In this document: positions 17,501-21,969 of the stretch, one piece after another
Layout: every line of letters begins with the position of its first letter
Numbering within the stretch: position 1 is the stretch's first letter
From: Caldilineales bacterium
GTDB lineage: Bacteria > Chloroflexota > Anaerolineae > JAAEKA01
Assembly (NCBI GenBank): GCA_021463315.1
Contig: JAJTXO010000010.1
Location: 1-21,969 of the forward strand
Length of the DNA: 21,969 nucleotides
Reading direction: 5' to 3'
Notes under the pieces: model-generated
What the model was told of the DNA's origin: nothing
Seen by the model: the letters and a program-made list of their open reading frames with translations, nothing else
The model's database searches: none
Made by a program: the position numbers and the translations under genes

Positions 17501-18213
17501 TCGGTTCTGGTTTGCCCGACGCTCTCGACCCATGCTTGGTAGCTGTCAATGACGGCCTGGCGCAAGCCTACTTCGCCAGCCAGCGGAACTACTCCATCGG
17601 CAACGTACTCGCTGGCCATCTGGCGACAGCGCTCGACGAAGTCTTCAGCAACACGACCGCCGTATTCCAAGAAGCGCAAAACCGGTTTATCAACGAAGTG
17701 CTGCGATGACCTTGCCAACCATTCGTCGATCAATTCCGGCGTGCTGAGACCTGCCATTTCCGGCCTGACGATCGAAGGTTGCAGCATGTGCTCAAAAAAG
17801 TCATGTAACGAGCGAGTCGGGACACCTCCGTGACCGAGAATCGCTCCAACATAGCGGTGGCCTGCGAACTCGTGTGTGAGGCCGTAACTACGGCAAACCC
17901 TCTCGAAAGCCTGCCCCCACGCAACCGTGTAGTTGCCATCATTGGGCAAATTGGCCCCTGCACACACGCCGCCCCAGAAATCCCCTCGGTCGTAACTATG
18001 GCCACCTTGGAAGACCAAGTACGCGGCAAAAGCGCTGGGGTATCGACGTTCGATCAATCGAACGGAGTCTTGCGGGCCTGCTGAACGGATCAATTGGGCA
18101 ATAAGGCGACCGATATCCTGAGCATCTTCTGCGGTGAGATCGAGCTCACCGATCAGATCGACGCCAGCCAGTTGTTGTTTGAGGGTGTTCTCCCAGCTCT
18201 CCAGAGTCACCAC
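14590..18213 (-). CDS. 1207-residue helicase partner, possibly DruH-like
   Basis: I do not recognise a named domain. The N-terminal 200 residues contain aromatic/Gly motifs (GGHSYDRGDFWGG, then FAGHRYVGAILGHGGVP and LHDFFEHML). The middle is rich in beta-type segments; the C-terminal third is helical and ends with a Cys cluster HCSACCCCAT near 1150-1158 followed by His and Lys residues, a possible metal site. Length, order (before the helicase) and the two-gene layout fit Druantia type III DruH-DruE, but this is inference from context. The start is GTG 18213, with AAGGAGG nine bases before it; a longer frame from TTG 18234 would begin inside that ribosome-binding site. The stop is 15 bases before the helicase start. 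Confidence 0.7.
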   Translation of the reverse strand: MVTLESWENTLKQQLAGVDLIGELDLTAEDAQDIGRLIAQLIRSAGPQDSVRLIERRYPSAFAAYLVFQGGHSYDRGDFWGGVCAGANLPNDGNYTVAWGQAFERVCRSYGLTHEFAGHRYVGAILGHGGVPTRSLHDFFEHMLQPSIVRPEMAGLSTPELIDEWLARSSQHFVDKPVLRFLEYGGRVAEDFVERCRQMASEYVADGVVPLAGEVGLRQAVIDSYQAWVESVGQTRTDQISGPRLRRPQMLLDPWSLGVYLHLPEQQISALEGQGRLRWEIQSGDHIRPVPVRVRRVDMYLKTEAVNFPLETPAPTYTAKLFAADDRLLEEWRLDGPSERCPLMVFDPGKQTPITIGGTRLLPGQVLWVIAAPDVTLGTNPHRDQLVREQLPRLPWGWHDWHAIAIDLAGACEFIWQDGIQRQALEVRAVEGLSMLGLVGGSQVEPLAEQTLLFVGEPPRLRIPWPGADKSDSALRRWRLELRNEWEAEPSRRVAFTLDELQAEMQWKDGAIEMVLSAPRLLGSAPVGQFRIKVRGPLGMAQELRLRMASRLGLTGHEQVALPDPQRGALPVELIVETDARSELQFLQHEPSYGFELAVEDEDARYYCIEVPPDRTEAPLRLVHALEPGRNVYLPIRVPIRRLRWMLVLDPADLARSNWLSQAPDPISLGQLEQSEFPYLIVELPALDELQIFVQLKFLTGEEDVIWEGSAQISSGTSRFCRFDLRMALDSIRQSRSALSRARLVVQGLPGHEEVRLLALSIRQGICVREVTAVPREAEDGLHLHLRWQPEVPLRGRYVRFWPQTCPWRDPVGIALPDDARQEHVAHLVAGALTAGNYLAEFTVRDPWLPETKPERPTVGAENVIEVQVGDLEQRLAELVDGRDEASLSFDERCERILIRQALDDQSGVEQDIQLCYEHVHLASVQQLMTLTDGLEASIPTVKAMRYKLYRAERIKEILDAHQSGQLSDESLNSYLSLVPQIAFQSAPSCEALLAVADDRLRLRAALSLIKKNEPSAVKAILAWAEEGKLSEADTLRLLDSNLAFTTRVLDDMPVTPLVTRLWERLAKARPDRVPIKFVRPGQWVRCQAGWGRIERIEGPNRDDPAVTPLADLAQGYRLHVVLRPGEDSEPVMIDVGRRQVLFTDDATIYHCSACCCCATRDEGLLYNKHKKIAHQGEVFGFSPVRRSVPQTRKLEFFLNRPAQLWA

Positions 18214-18227
18214 AGGCCCAATCCTCC

Positions 18228-18481
18228 TTACCAATCCAACGAGATGCGTACTCCGTTGCCGTCATGATCTGCCAGCTTGCCAACCATCAACGGCGCAAAG
18301 CGCTGCCTGAACTCCTCCAGCGAGCAGGGCGTGCCATCGTCGGCCGGGGCTAGCGCAGATCCTCGGCCATCCCGGCCAGTCGCTCCAGGCCTTGCAGCGT
18401 AAAGAAGGGATCTGCCAAGCCAGCTTTCGCTAGAACGGCCAGGTTGGCCCGGGTTCCCGCAGGGAGGGCGTCGACAAACAT
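18228..18481 (-). pseudogene. AbiEii-like nucleotidyltransferase remnant (internal deletion plus frameshift)
   Basis: An ATG at 18481 with AAGGAG eight bases upstream opens MFVDALPAGTRANLAVLAKA, which resembles the first helices of AbiEii/AbiGii-type nucleotidyltransferases (normally followed by DFYLAGGTAL). Here the catalytic core is missing: the frame continues with FTLQGLERLAGMAEDLR and stops at 18350, and the tail (SLEEFRQRFAPLM to RISLDW) goes on in another frame to a TAA at 18228-18230. Intact relatives exceed 200 residues. The start lies inside the DUF6922-like gene, the normal arrangement for this pair. The final TAA overlaps the ribosome-binding site of the 1207-residue gene. Confidence 0.5.
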
Positions 18482-18732
18482 AGCACGTTCTCCTTGTCTA
18501 CATCGAAGAACAAGGCCCAGAAATTCGCGCTAAAGGCCGACAGGCGCCGGCTGGAGGTAAGTATCTGAACGATCTGTTGTGGAGGAATGCTGGTGAGCAT
18601 CCAGCGCACCGCGCGCAAGTCGCCATGCTCCAAGAGTCGTTCGATGACATACTCTGGATGTGCCTCATAGTCGATCTGAGTTGGATCGACATCCCAGAAG
18701 AAGCGATGCGTGAAATCCGGCAGCCTGGTCAT
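18430..18732 (-). CDS. DUF6922-like small protein
   Basis: A 100-residue protein starting MTRLPDFTHRFFWDVD, with EYVIERLLEHGDLRAVRWML and then SSRRLSAFSANFWALFFDV. This matches what I remember of the DUF6922 family, small helical proteins usually encoded just before an AbiEii-type nucleotidyltransferase, often treated as the antitoxin-side partner. The ATG at 18732 is preferred to an in-frame alternative start at 18759 because family similarity begins there. The last residues (STPSLREPGPTWPF) overlap the start of the remnant downstream. It looks intact while its partner is not. It lies in line with the helicase operon and may still be transcribed with it. Confidence 0.6.
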   Translation of the reverse strand: MTRLPDFTHRFFWDVDPTQIDYEAHPEYVIERLLEHGDLRAVRWMLTSIPPQQIVQILTSSRRLSAFSANFWALFFDVDKENVLCLSTPSLREPGPTWPF

Positions 18733-18897
18733 AACTTCAATCCGGTTCCTCTCTGGCAATCGCTGGCGTTAAGGTCCAGGTGGGCTGGATCGTATTCTTG
18801 GCAATGCGGCCACAGGCCGCCAGGGATGCCGGCGATAGCCATGGCTGATCGGTGTGTGCCCATCGGATGCCAACAAGGCTGCGGGCAGAGGGATTAT

Positions 18898-18926
18898 AGT
18901 ATAGCACCGATCAGGCCAACGCCCAA
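18898..18926 (-). promoter_or_regulatory. Possible promoter for the DUF6922-helicase operon
   Basis: On the minus strand, TTGGGC (complement of 18921-18926) and TATACT (complement of 18898-18903) are 17 bases apart, with a second TATAAT-like box at 18893-18898. A start near 18890 would leave a leader of about 160 bases to ATG 18732. The -35 match is weak. Nothing else is recognisable between 18733 and 18897. Confidence 0.3.
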
Positions 18927-18990
18927 GCTCGCTGCTCCTGCCACTGGGCGACGATCTTCGGCAGGAAGGGGTTGGGGCTGGCGGTGTAGT
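18921..18990 (-). pseudogene. Small DNA methylase fragment (second copy)
   Basis: Read on the minus strand this encodes PPHYTASPNPFLPKIVAQWQ, closely matching DPPYYTACPNPFLPEIVTLW in the methylase remnant at the left edge. Similarity at DNA level is strong across CGGCAGGAAGGGGTTGGGG and nearby bases (compare 1741-1800). The match begins abruptly and is lost after about 20 codons, so this is only a piece containing the catalytic motif, in the same orientation as the other copy and about 17 kb away. Confidence 0.65.
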
Positions 18991-19235
18991 GAGGCGGGGT
19001 AGCCGGTGGCCATGTGAATGGCGTTGATAGGCAGATCGGCCCGGTCCTCGATCAACAGGTCGAGCATGATGTCCACAGGGACCAGCATGGGGCGACGCTC
19101 AAGTTCCAGCGACAGTGCGGCCATCGAGAAGAAGCGTGAGCATCCTTCGCTGCCGACGATGACACGACCTTTGCCGTCGAAGAGCGTCCCTTCGCCGGTC
19201 TCGTCGACGAAGTAATGGCGGGTGGCGGAGCACAG
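18991..19235 (-). pseudogene. Gene fragments, including a DUF3800-like N-terminus
   Basis: An open minus-strand frame reads ATRHYFVDETGEGTLFDGKG then RVIVGSEGCSRFF (about 19120-19225). This resembles the start of DUF3800 proteins, RNase H-like proteins common in defence and mobile regions (FVDESGD-type motif). After FFSM the sequence (LERRPMLVPVDIMLDLLIED, PINAIHMATGYP) no longer fits that family and I do not recognise it. It then runs into the methylase fragment. The open frame is thus a join of at least three pieces. Function is not expected. Confidence 0.45.
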
Positions 19236-19281
19236 CAGGGCTCGGTCGGAGATTGGGAACCATTGGCGTGCGCCGTCCCCC

Positions 19282-19320
19282 GGTTCCTCTCAGTTCCCCT
19301 GAGTTCCCCCAGTTCCTCTC
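19282..19320. repeat. Four ~10-bp GTTCC-containing units
   Basis: The tract just beyond the aldo/keto reductase stop repeats GGTTCCTCTC, AGTTCCCCTG, AGTTCCCCC, AGTTCCTCTC. It is a low-complexity intergenic array marking the junction between the housekeeping gene and the fragment graveyard. Confidence 0.55.
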
Positions 19321-19322
19321 CC

Positions 19323-20285
19323 CTACTCCCATGCACTGACCGCATCCAGCGCCTTCATCTCCTCCTCGCTCAGCCGCAGACCCACCGCGCCCAGGCTGTC
19401 GTTGAGCTGCTCGACGCTGTTGGCGCCGATGATGGGGGAGCTGATGCCCGGCTGGCTGAGCAGCCAGGCCAGCGCCATCTGCGGAATGGACTTGCCGCGC
19501 GCCTGGCCCAGCTTCTCCAGCGCCTCCAGGATGGTGAAGCCGCGGTCGTTCAGGTAGCGGCGCTGGACGCTGCTGGCGCGCGCGCTGTCGGGCACAGGCG
19601 CGTCCCGGCGATACTTGCCGGTCAGGAAGCCGCCAGCCAGCGGGCTGTAGGGAATCACGCCGAGGCTCTCCTCCTGGCACAGCGGCTTCAGCTCCCGCTC
19701 GAACTCGGCCCGATAGGCGAGGTTGTAGTGCGGCTGGATGCTGTCGTAGCGGGCCAGGTTCAGCTTGTCGCTGGTCCACAGCGCCTTGGCCAGCCGCCAG
19801 GCAGGATAGTTGGAGCAGCCCACATAGCGCACCTTGCCCTGGCGCACCAGGTCGTCCAGCGCCCGCAGGGTCTCGTCGATGGGCGTGTCCGCATCGAACC
19901 AGTGCGTCTGGTACAGGTCGATGTGATCGGTCTGCAGGCGGCGCAGGCTGTCCTCCACGGCCGTCATGATGTGGCCGCGGCTGAGGCCCTCGCCGTTGGG
20001 GCCATCCCACATCACGCCGCGCACCTTGGTGGCCAGCACGATCTGGCGCCGGTTGCCGCGCTCCTTCATCCAGCGACCGATGATCTCCTCCGACACGCCG
20101 CCGGGGTTGCTCTCGGCCCAGCGGGAGTAGACGTCGGCGGTGTCGATGAAGTTGCCGCCGGCCGCGACGTAGGCGTCCATGACGGCCCAACTGGCCTCTG
20201 CGCTGGCCGTCCAGCCCCACTGCATCGTGCCGAGGCACAGCTCGCTGACTTTGAGGCCGGTGCGGCCGAGGTTGCGGTAGTTCAT
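19323..20285 (-). CDS. Aldo/keto reductase
   Basis: A complete 320-residue NADPH-dependent aldo/keto reductase, beginning MNYRNLGRTGLKVSELCLGT. The catalytic tetrad is intact: D48 and Y53 in FIDTADVY, K87 in LATK and H128 in YQTH. Cofactor-side motifs follow: VGCSNY, YSPLAGGFLTGKY (strands 7-8 region) and the C-terminal ISSPIIGANSVEQL that holds the NADP phosphate. It acts in the cytosol, and the family reduces aldehydes or ketones; the physiological substrate cannot be read from sequence. The start has AGGAG seven bases upstream. It stands alone, with an octamer repeat array in its leader. It marks the return to ordinary chromosomal sequence of higher GC content. Confidence 0.93.
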   Translation of the reverse strand: MNYRNLGRTGLKVSELCLGTMQWGWTASAEASWAVMDAYVAAGGNFIDTADVYSRWAESNPGGVSEEIIGRWMKERGNRRQIVLATKVRGVMWDGPNGEGLSRGHIMTAVEDSLRRLQTDHIDLYQTHWFDADTPIDETLRALDDLVRQGKVRYVGCSNYPAWRLAKALWTSDKLNLARYDSIQPHYNLAYRAEFERELKPLCQEESLGVIPYSPLAGGFLTGKYRRDAPVPDSARASSVQRRYLNDRGFTILEALEKLGQARGKSIPQMALAWLLSQPGISSPIIGANSVEQLNDSLGAVGLRLSEEEMKALDAVSAWE

Positions 20286-20299
20286 GGGGGGGCTCCTGG

Positions 20300-20400
20300 T
20301 GGTAGATTGGGGATTGGTAGATGGGTAGATTGGTAGATTGGTAGATTGGTAGGTTGGTAGGTTGGTGGATTGGTAGGTTGGTAGGTTGGTGGACTGGTGG
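20300..20400. repeat. Octamer tandem repeat (ATTGGTAG / GTTGGTAG)
   Basis: About a dozen degenerate copies of an eight-base unit, ATTGGTAG changing to GTTGGTAG and GTTGGTGG, lie directly upstream of the aldo/keto reductase. The array is G/T-rich on the plus strand and C/A-rich and therefore unstructured on the reductase mRNA strand. It grades into a G-rich stretch to about 20415. Confidence 0.85.
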
Positions 20401-20426
20401 GTGGGCGGGCGGGGTGGATTTGCCTC

Positions 20427-20455
20427 TTGTCAGCAGGGCGAAAACGTAGTATACT
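20427..20455 (+). promoter_or_regulatory. Promoter of the candidate structured RNA
   Basis: TTGTCA (20427-20432) and TATACT (20450-20455) are 17 bases apart. The -35 box is identical to that of the six-gene cassette promoter. The predicted start is near 20462, and no plus-strand gene follows; instead a folded, non-coding stretch ends in a T-run. Confidence 0.55.
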
Positions 20456-20461
20456 GATGCC

Positions 20462-20619
20462 AGAGATAGATCGGGTGGCCGCAGGTCCCTGACGGGTGAA
20501 AGTCCCGTTGTGCCGGCAATTGACCGGACAGAGGCCCCGGCAGCAGGTTCCGCCCAGCCATAAGGCTGGCAGGCATCCTTTAGGACAGCCGAAAGGAACC
20601 CCCCGGTCATCTTTTTTTT
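20462..20619 (+). ncRNA. Candidate ~155-nt structured RNA (group II intron domain I-like motif)
   Basis: No credible reading frame is present. Visible stems are ACGGG/CCCGT (20492-20496/20504-20508, loop TGAAAGT), an outer TGACCGG/CCGGTCA (20521-20527/20603-20609), a nested GGTTCC/GGAACC (20546-20551/20595-20600) and an apical CCAGCC/GGCTGG with an ATAA loop (20554-20569). The outer stem ends three bases before eight Ts (20612-20619), an intrinsic-terminator arrangement. The GGGTGAAAGTCCC hairpin recalls the 5' part of group II introns, but no intron-encoded protein or domain V/VI is seen. It may be a remnant of such an intron or an independent small RNA. Confidence 0.5.
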
Positions 20620-20633
20620 GTTGCCTCTTGCGT

Positions 20634-21125
20634 TTAGCTGACCAAAGTCAGTACTTCTTTCTCCATCAGCTTTCGAAATCCTCGGTCTTTGCCTTGACGT
20701 ACAGCATTGGCCTTCACGTGTGCCGGGGATTGCTTGCCGACATGTTGGAAGGTGATCCGCCACGGCTCGAAGGTTGGATGGGTCTGCCAGAGATACATAA
20801 GTAAGAACTCACGGATGGGAGCTTCTTGGCCCTCATATTCGACGTCGATCACCACGCGTTCCAAGTCATCGAGATGATCCTGCAACAGCAGGGCAAGACA
20901 GGCTGCAAAAAGCATGAGCCGGGCAGTCTGTCTCGACTTACCGCGCAGCAGCAACACGTTCAGCGCTGCTTGCTTGACGGGTCCAGAGATGACAACTGCA
21001 GCAGCGATGCCATTGGCAAATGCCAGCACCGTTGCGCCCTTGTCTTCGATTTTGATGCTCTGATCGACTTCGACTCGGTGTCGCACGCGGCCCTCGCTCG
21101 CTGCACCCTGCCGTGCCACAGTCAA
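20634..21125 (-). CDS. Conserved hypothetical protein
   Basis: A frame of 163 residues with VEVDQSIKIEDKGATVLAF as its most family-like part, then VISGPVKQAAL, LLLQDHLDDLERVVIDVEYE and a conserved-looking VGKQSPAHVKANAV. It resembles an uncharacterised family I have seen in diverse bacteria (the IED..TVLAF and IDVEY motifs), perhaps with an RNase H-like arrangement of acidic residues (E, D, D/E); this is weak inference. No signal peptide or membrane helix stands out. The start is uncertain: TTG 21125 gives the full frame, and in-frame GTG codons (VARQ, VRHRVEVDQ) are possible. It begins 21 bases after argJ in the same direction, so the two may be cotranscribed. Confidence 0.6.
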   Translation of the reverse strand: MTVARQGAASEGRVRHRVEVDQSIKIEDKGATVLAFANGIAAAVVISGPVKQAALNVLLLRGKSRQTARLMLFAACLALLLQDHLDDLERVVIDVEYEGQEAPIREFLLMYLWQTHPTFEPWRITFQHVGKQSPAHVKANAVRQGKDRGFRKLMEKEVLTLVS

Positions 21126-21145
21126 CTCTGCGCCGACCGTGCGGG

Positions 21146-21969
21146 CTATGTCCGATAGTGGGCATTCAGCGACACGTAGTCATGGGTCAGGTCGCTGGTC
21201 CAGACCGTGGCCGCGGCCGCGCCCGCGCCCAGATCCAGGTGGATCAGCAGATCGTGGCAGGCAAAGATGCGGGCGGCTTCGGCCTCGTCGTAGGACAGCG
21301 GCGCGCCGCCGGCCACCACGGGGTATTCCGCGCCGCTGTCGCCGCTGAACCAGAGCGCCGCGCGGGCGGGGTCCAGCTCGACGCCGCTGCGGCCGGCCGC
21401 GGCCAGCACACGGCCCCAGTTGGGATCGCCGCCGTAGATGGCGGTCTTGACCAGCATGGAGGTGGCGATGGTCTGGGCCACCTGGCGGGCCTCGGCCGCG
21501 CTGGCTGCGCCGCTGACCCGCACCGCGACGAACTTGCTGGCGCCCTCGGCATCGCGCACGATCTGCTGGGCCAGGTCGGTGCAGACCTCGGTCAGCGCGG
21601 CCTCGAAGGCAGCGGCATCCACCGGCCCGGCCAGCCCGTTGGCCAGCAGCAGCACGGTGTCGTTGGTGCTGGTGTCGCCGTCCACGCTGATGGCGTTGAA
21701 GCTGCCATCGACCGCGCGGCGCAGCATGGCGTGCAGCACGGCCGGCTCCAGCGCCGCATCGGTGACAACGACCGCCAGCATAGTAGCCATGTTGGGGTGG
21801 ATCATGGCCGCGCCCTTGGCCATGCCCAGCAGGCTGGCCTCGCCCGCGTGCCGCGCGGCCAGCTTCGGCCTGGTGTCGGTAGTCATGATAGCCTGCGCCG
21901 CCAGCTCGATCCCTCCCCCGCTCTGGCCGGTCTCCGACCGAGCCTCCCCTCCCCCGCTCTGGCCGGTCT
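21146..21969 (-). CDS. argJ: ArgJ, bifunctional ornithine acetyltransferase / N-acetylglutamate synthase (5' part outside window)
   Basis: The C-terminal two-thirds of ArgJ. The processing site is in HPNMATMLAVV, where autocleavage before the Thr (codon near 21784) frees a beta chain of about 212 residues, the normal size. Other family motifs are IMTTDTRPK, NAISVDGDTSTNDTV, GASKFVAV, GGDPNWGRV and the ending SDLTHDYVSLNAHY. The enzyme transfers acetyl from N-acetylornithine to glutamate in arginine synthesis. An ATG at 21886 is only an internal Met; the frame stays open to the window edge. Just before IELAAQAIMTTD the frame reads through a 36-base-period repeat (GQSGGGEARSET type), an unusual in-frame insertion in the alpha chain. 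Confidence 0.92.
   Translation of the reverse strand, partial: TGQSGGGEARSETGQSGGGIELAAQAIMTTDTRPKLAARHAGEASLLGMAKGAAMIHPNMATMLAVVVTDAALEPAVLHAMLRRAVDGSFNAISVDGDTSTNDTVLLLANGLAGPVDAAAFEAALTEVCTDLAQQIVRDAEGASKFVAVRVSGAASAAEARQVAQTIATSMLVKTAIYGGDPNWGRVLAAAGRSGVELDPARAALWFSGDSGAEYPVVAGGAPLSYDEAEAARIFACHDLLIHLDLGAGAAAATVWTSDLTHDYVSLNAHYRT
21911..21969. repeat. Two 23-bp direct repeats inside argJ
   Basis: An identical 23-base unit lies at 21911-21933 and 21947-21969 (period 36), beginning CCCTCCCCCG and ending GGCCGGTCT. Because 36 is a multiple of three, argJ stays in frame. The second copy touches the window edge, so further copies may exist beyond it. Confidence 0.85.

Noticed and set aside
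9610..18213. DISARM system
   Set aside because: Helicase and DUF1998-type cluster are in one protein, no phospholipase D gene (drmC) is present, and the only methylase is decayed; Druantia-like layout fits better.
19215..20336. 373-codon plus-strand frame opposite the aldo/keto reductase
   Set aside because: Antisense shadow (runs of LAQLLQRLQ, VGAIPHHA); the reductase on the other strand is complete with its catalytic tetrad.
20300..20400. CRISPR-like array
   Set aside because: The unit is only eight bases with no spacers; this is a simple tandem repeat.
20470..20600. Cobalamin riboswitch
   Set aside because: GGTGAAAGTCCC looks superficially similar, but the B12-box and the rest of the conserved core are absent, and no cobalamin gene follows.
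19099..20763. 554-codon minus-strand frame spanning reductase, repeats and RNA
   Set aside because: Reads through the octamer array (repeated TNLPIHQP) and the reductase in a wrong frame; no coding sense.

Overview
The window looks like a chromosomal segment of a GC-rich bacterium, probably a Chloroflexota (Anaerolineae/Caldilineae-like) lineage. This is inferred from the style of the proteins (EAD adaptors, KGGVGR-type P-loop ATPases, membrane Ser/Thr kinases), the intergenic octamer repeats, and ordinary housekeeping genes (aldo/keto reductase, argJ) flanking a defence-rich island. The taxonomic call is an inference; there is no rRNA in the window.

Layout. (1) Positions 1-1983, minus strand: wreckage of a large DNA methylase. 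Its N-terminal part (1159-1983) and C-terminal part (145-585) are separated by an AbrB-like antitoxin and a truncated VapC PIN toxin. (2) Positions 2048-9454, plus strand, visibly less GC-rich than its surroundings: a six-gene cassette behind a near-consensus promoter. In order it encodes an EAD protein of unknown C-terminal function, a KGGVGR ParA/MinD-like ATPase fused to FHA, a membrane vWA-FHA protein, a membrane Ser/Thr kinase, a PP2C phosphatase, and a second EAD protein with two membrane helices. (3) Positions 9610-18732, minus strand: a DUF6922-like gene, an internally deleted AbiEii-like remnant, a 1207-residue protein of unknown fold, and a 1654-residue DEAH helicase with zinc-binding clusters and a C-terminal DUF1998-type Cys cluster. 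The last two resemble a Druantia type III (DruH-DruE) pair. (4) Positions 18921-19235: small gene fragments, including a second piece of the same kind of methylase as at the left edge and a DUF3800-like N-terminus. (5) Positions 19323-21969: an aldo/keto reductase, an octamer repeat array, a candidate stand-alone structured RNA with its own promoter and terminator, a conserved hypothetical gene, and argJ cut by the window edge.

How it may work. The six-gene cassette reads as a phosphorylation-controlled membrane signalling system. The kinase and PP2C would set a phospho-Thr state, which the two FHA domains (on the ATPase and on the vWA protein) would read. The two related EADs (first and last genes) would bring the ATPase partner and the membrane protein together by homotypic contact. 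The placement between a dead methylase/TA locus and a Druantia-like helicase operon argues for a conflict or defence role. No recognisable nuclease or other effector is present; the two-helix EAD membrane protein and the unassigned half of the first gene are the best candidates. This is the most likely undescribed system in the window.
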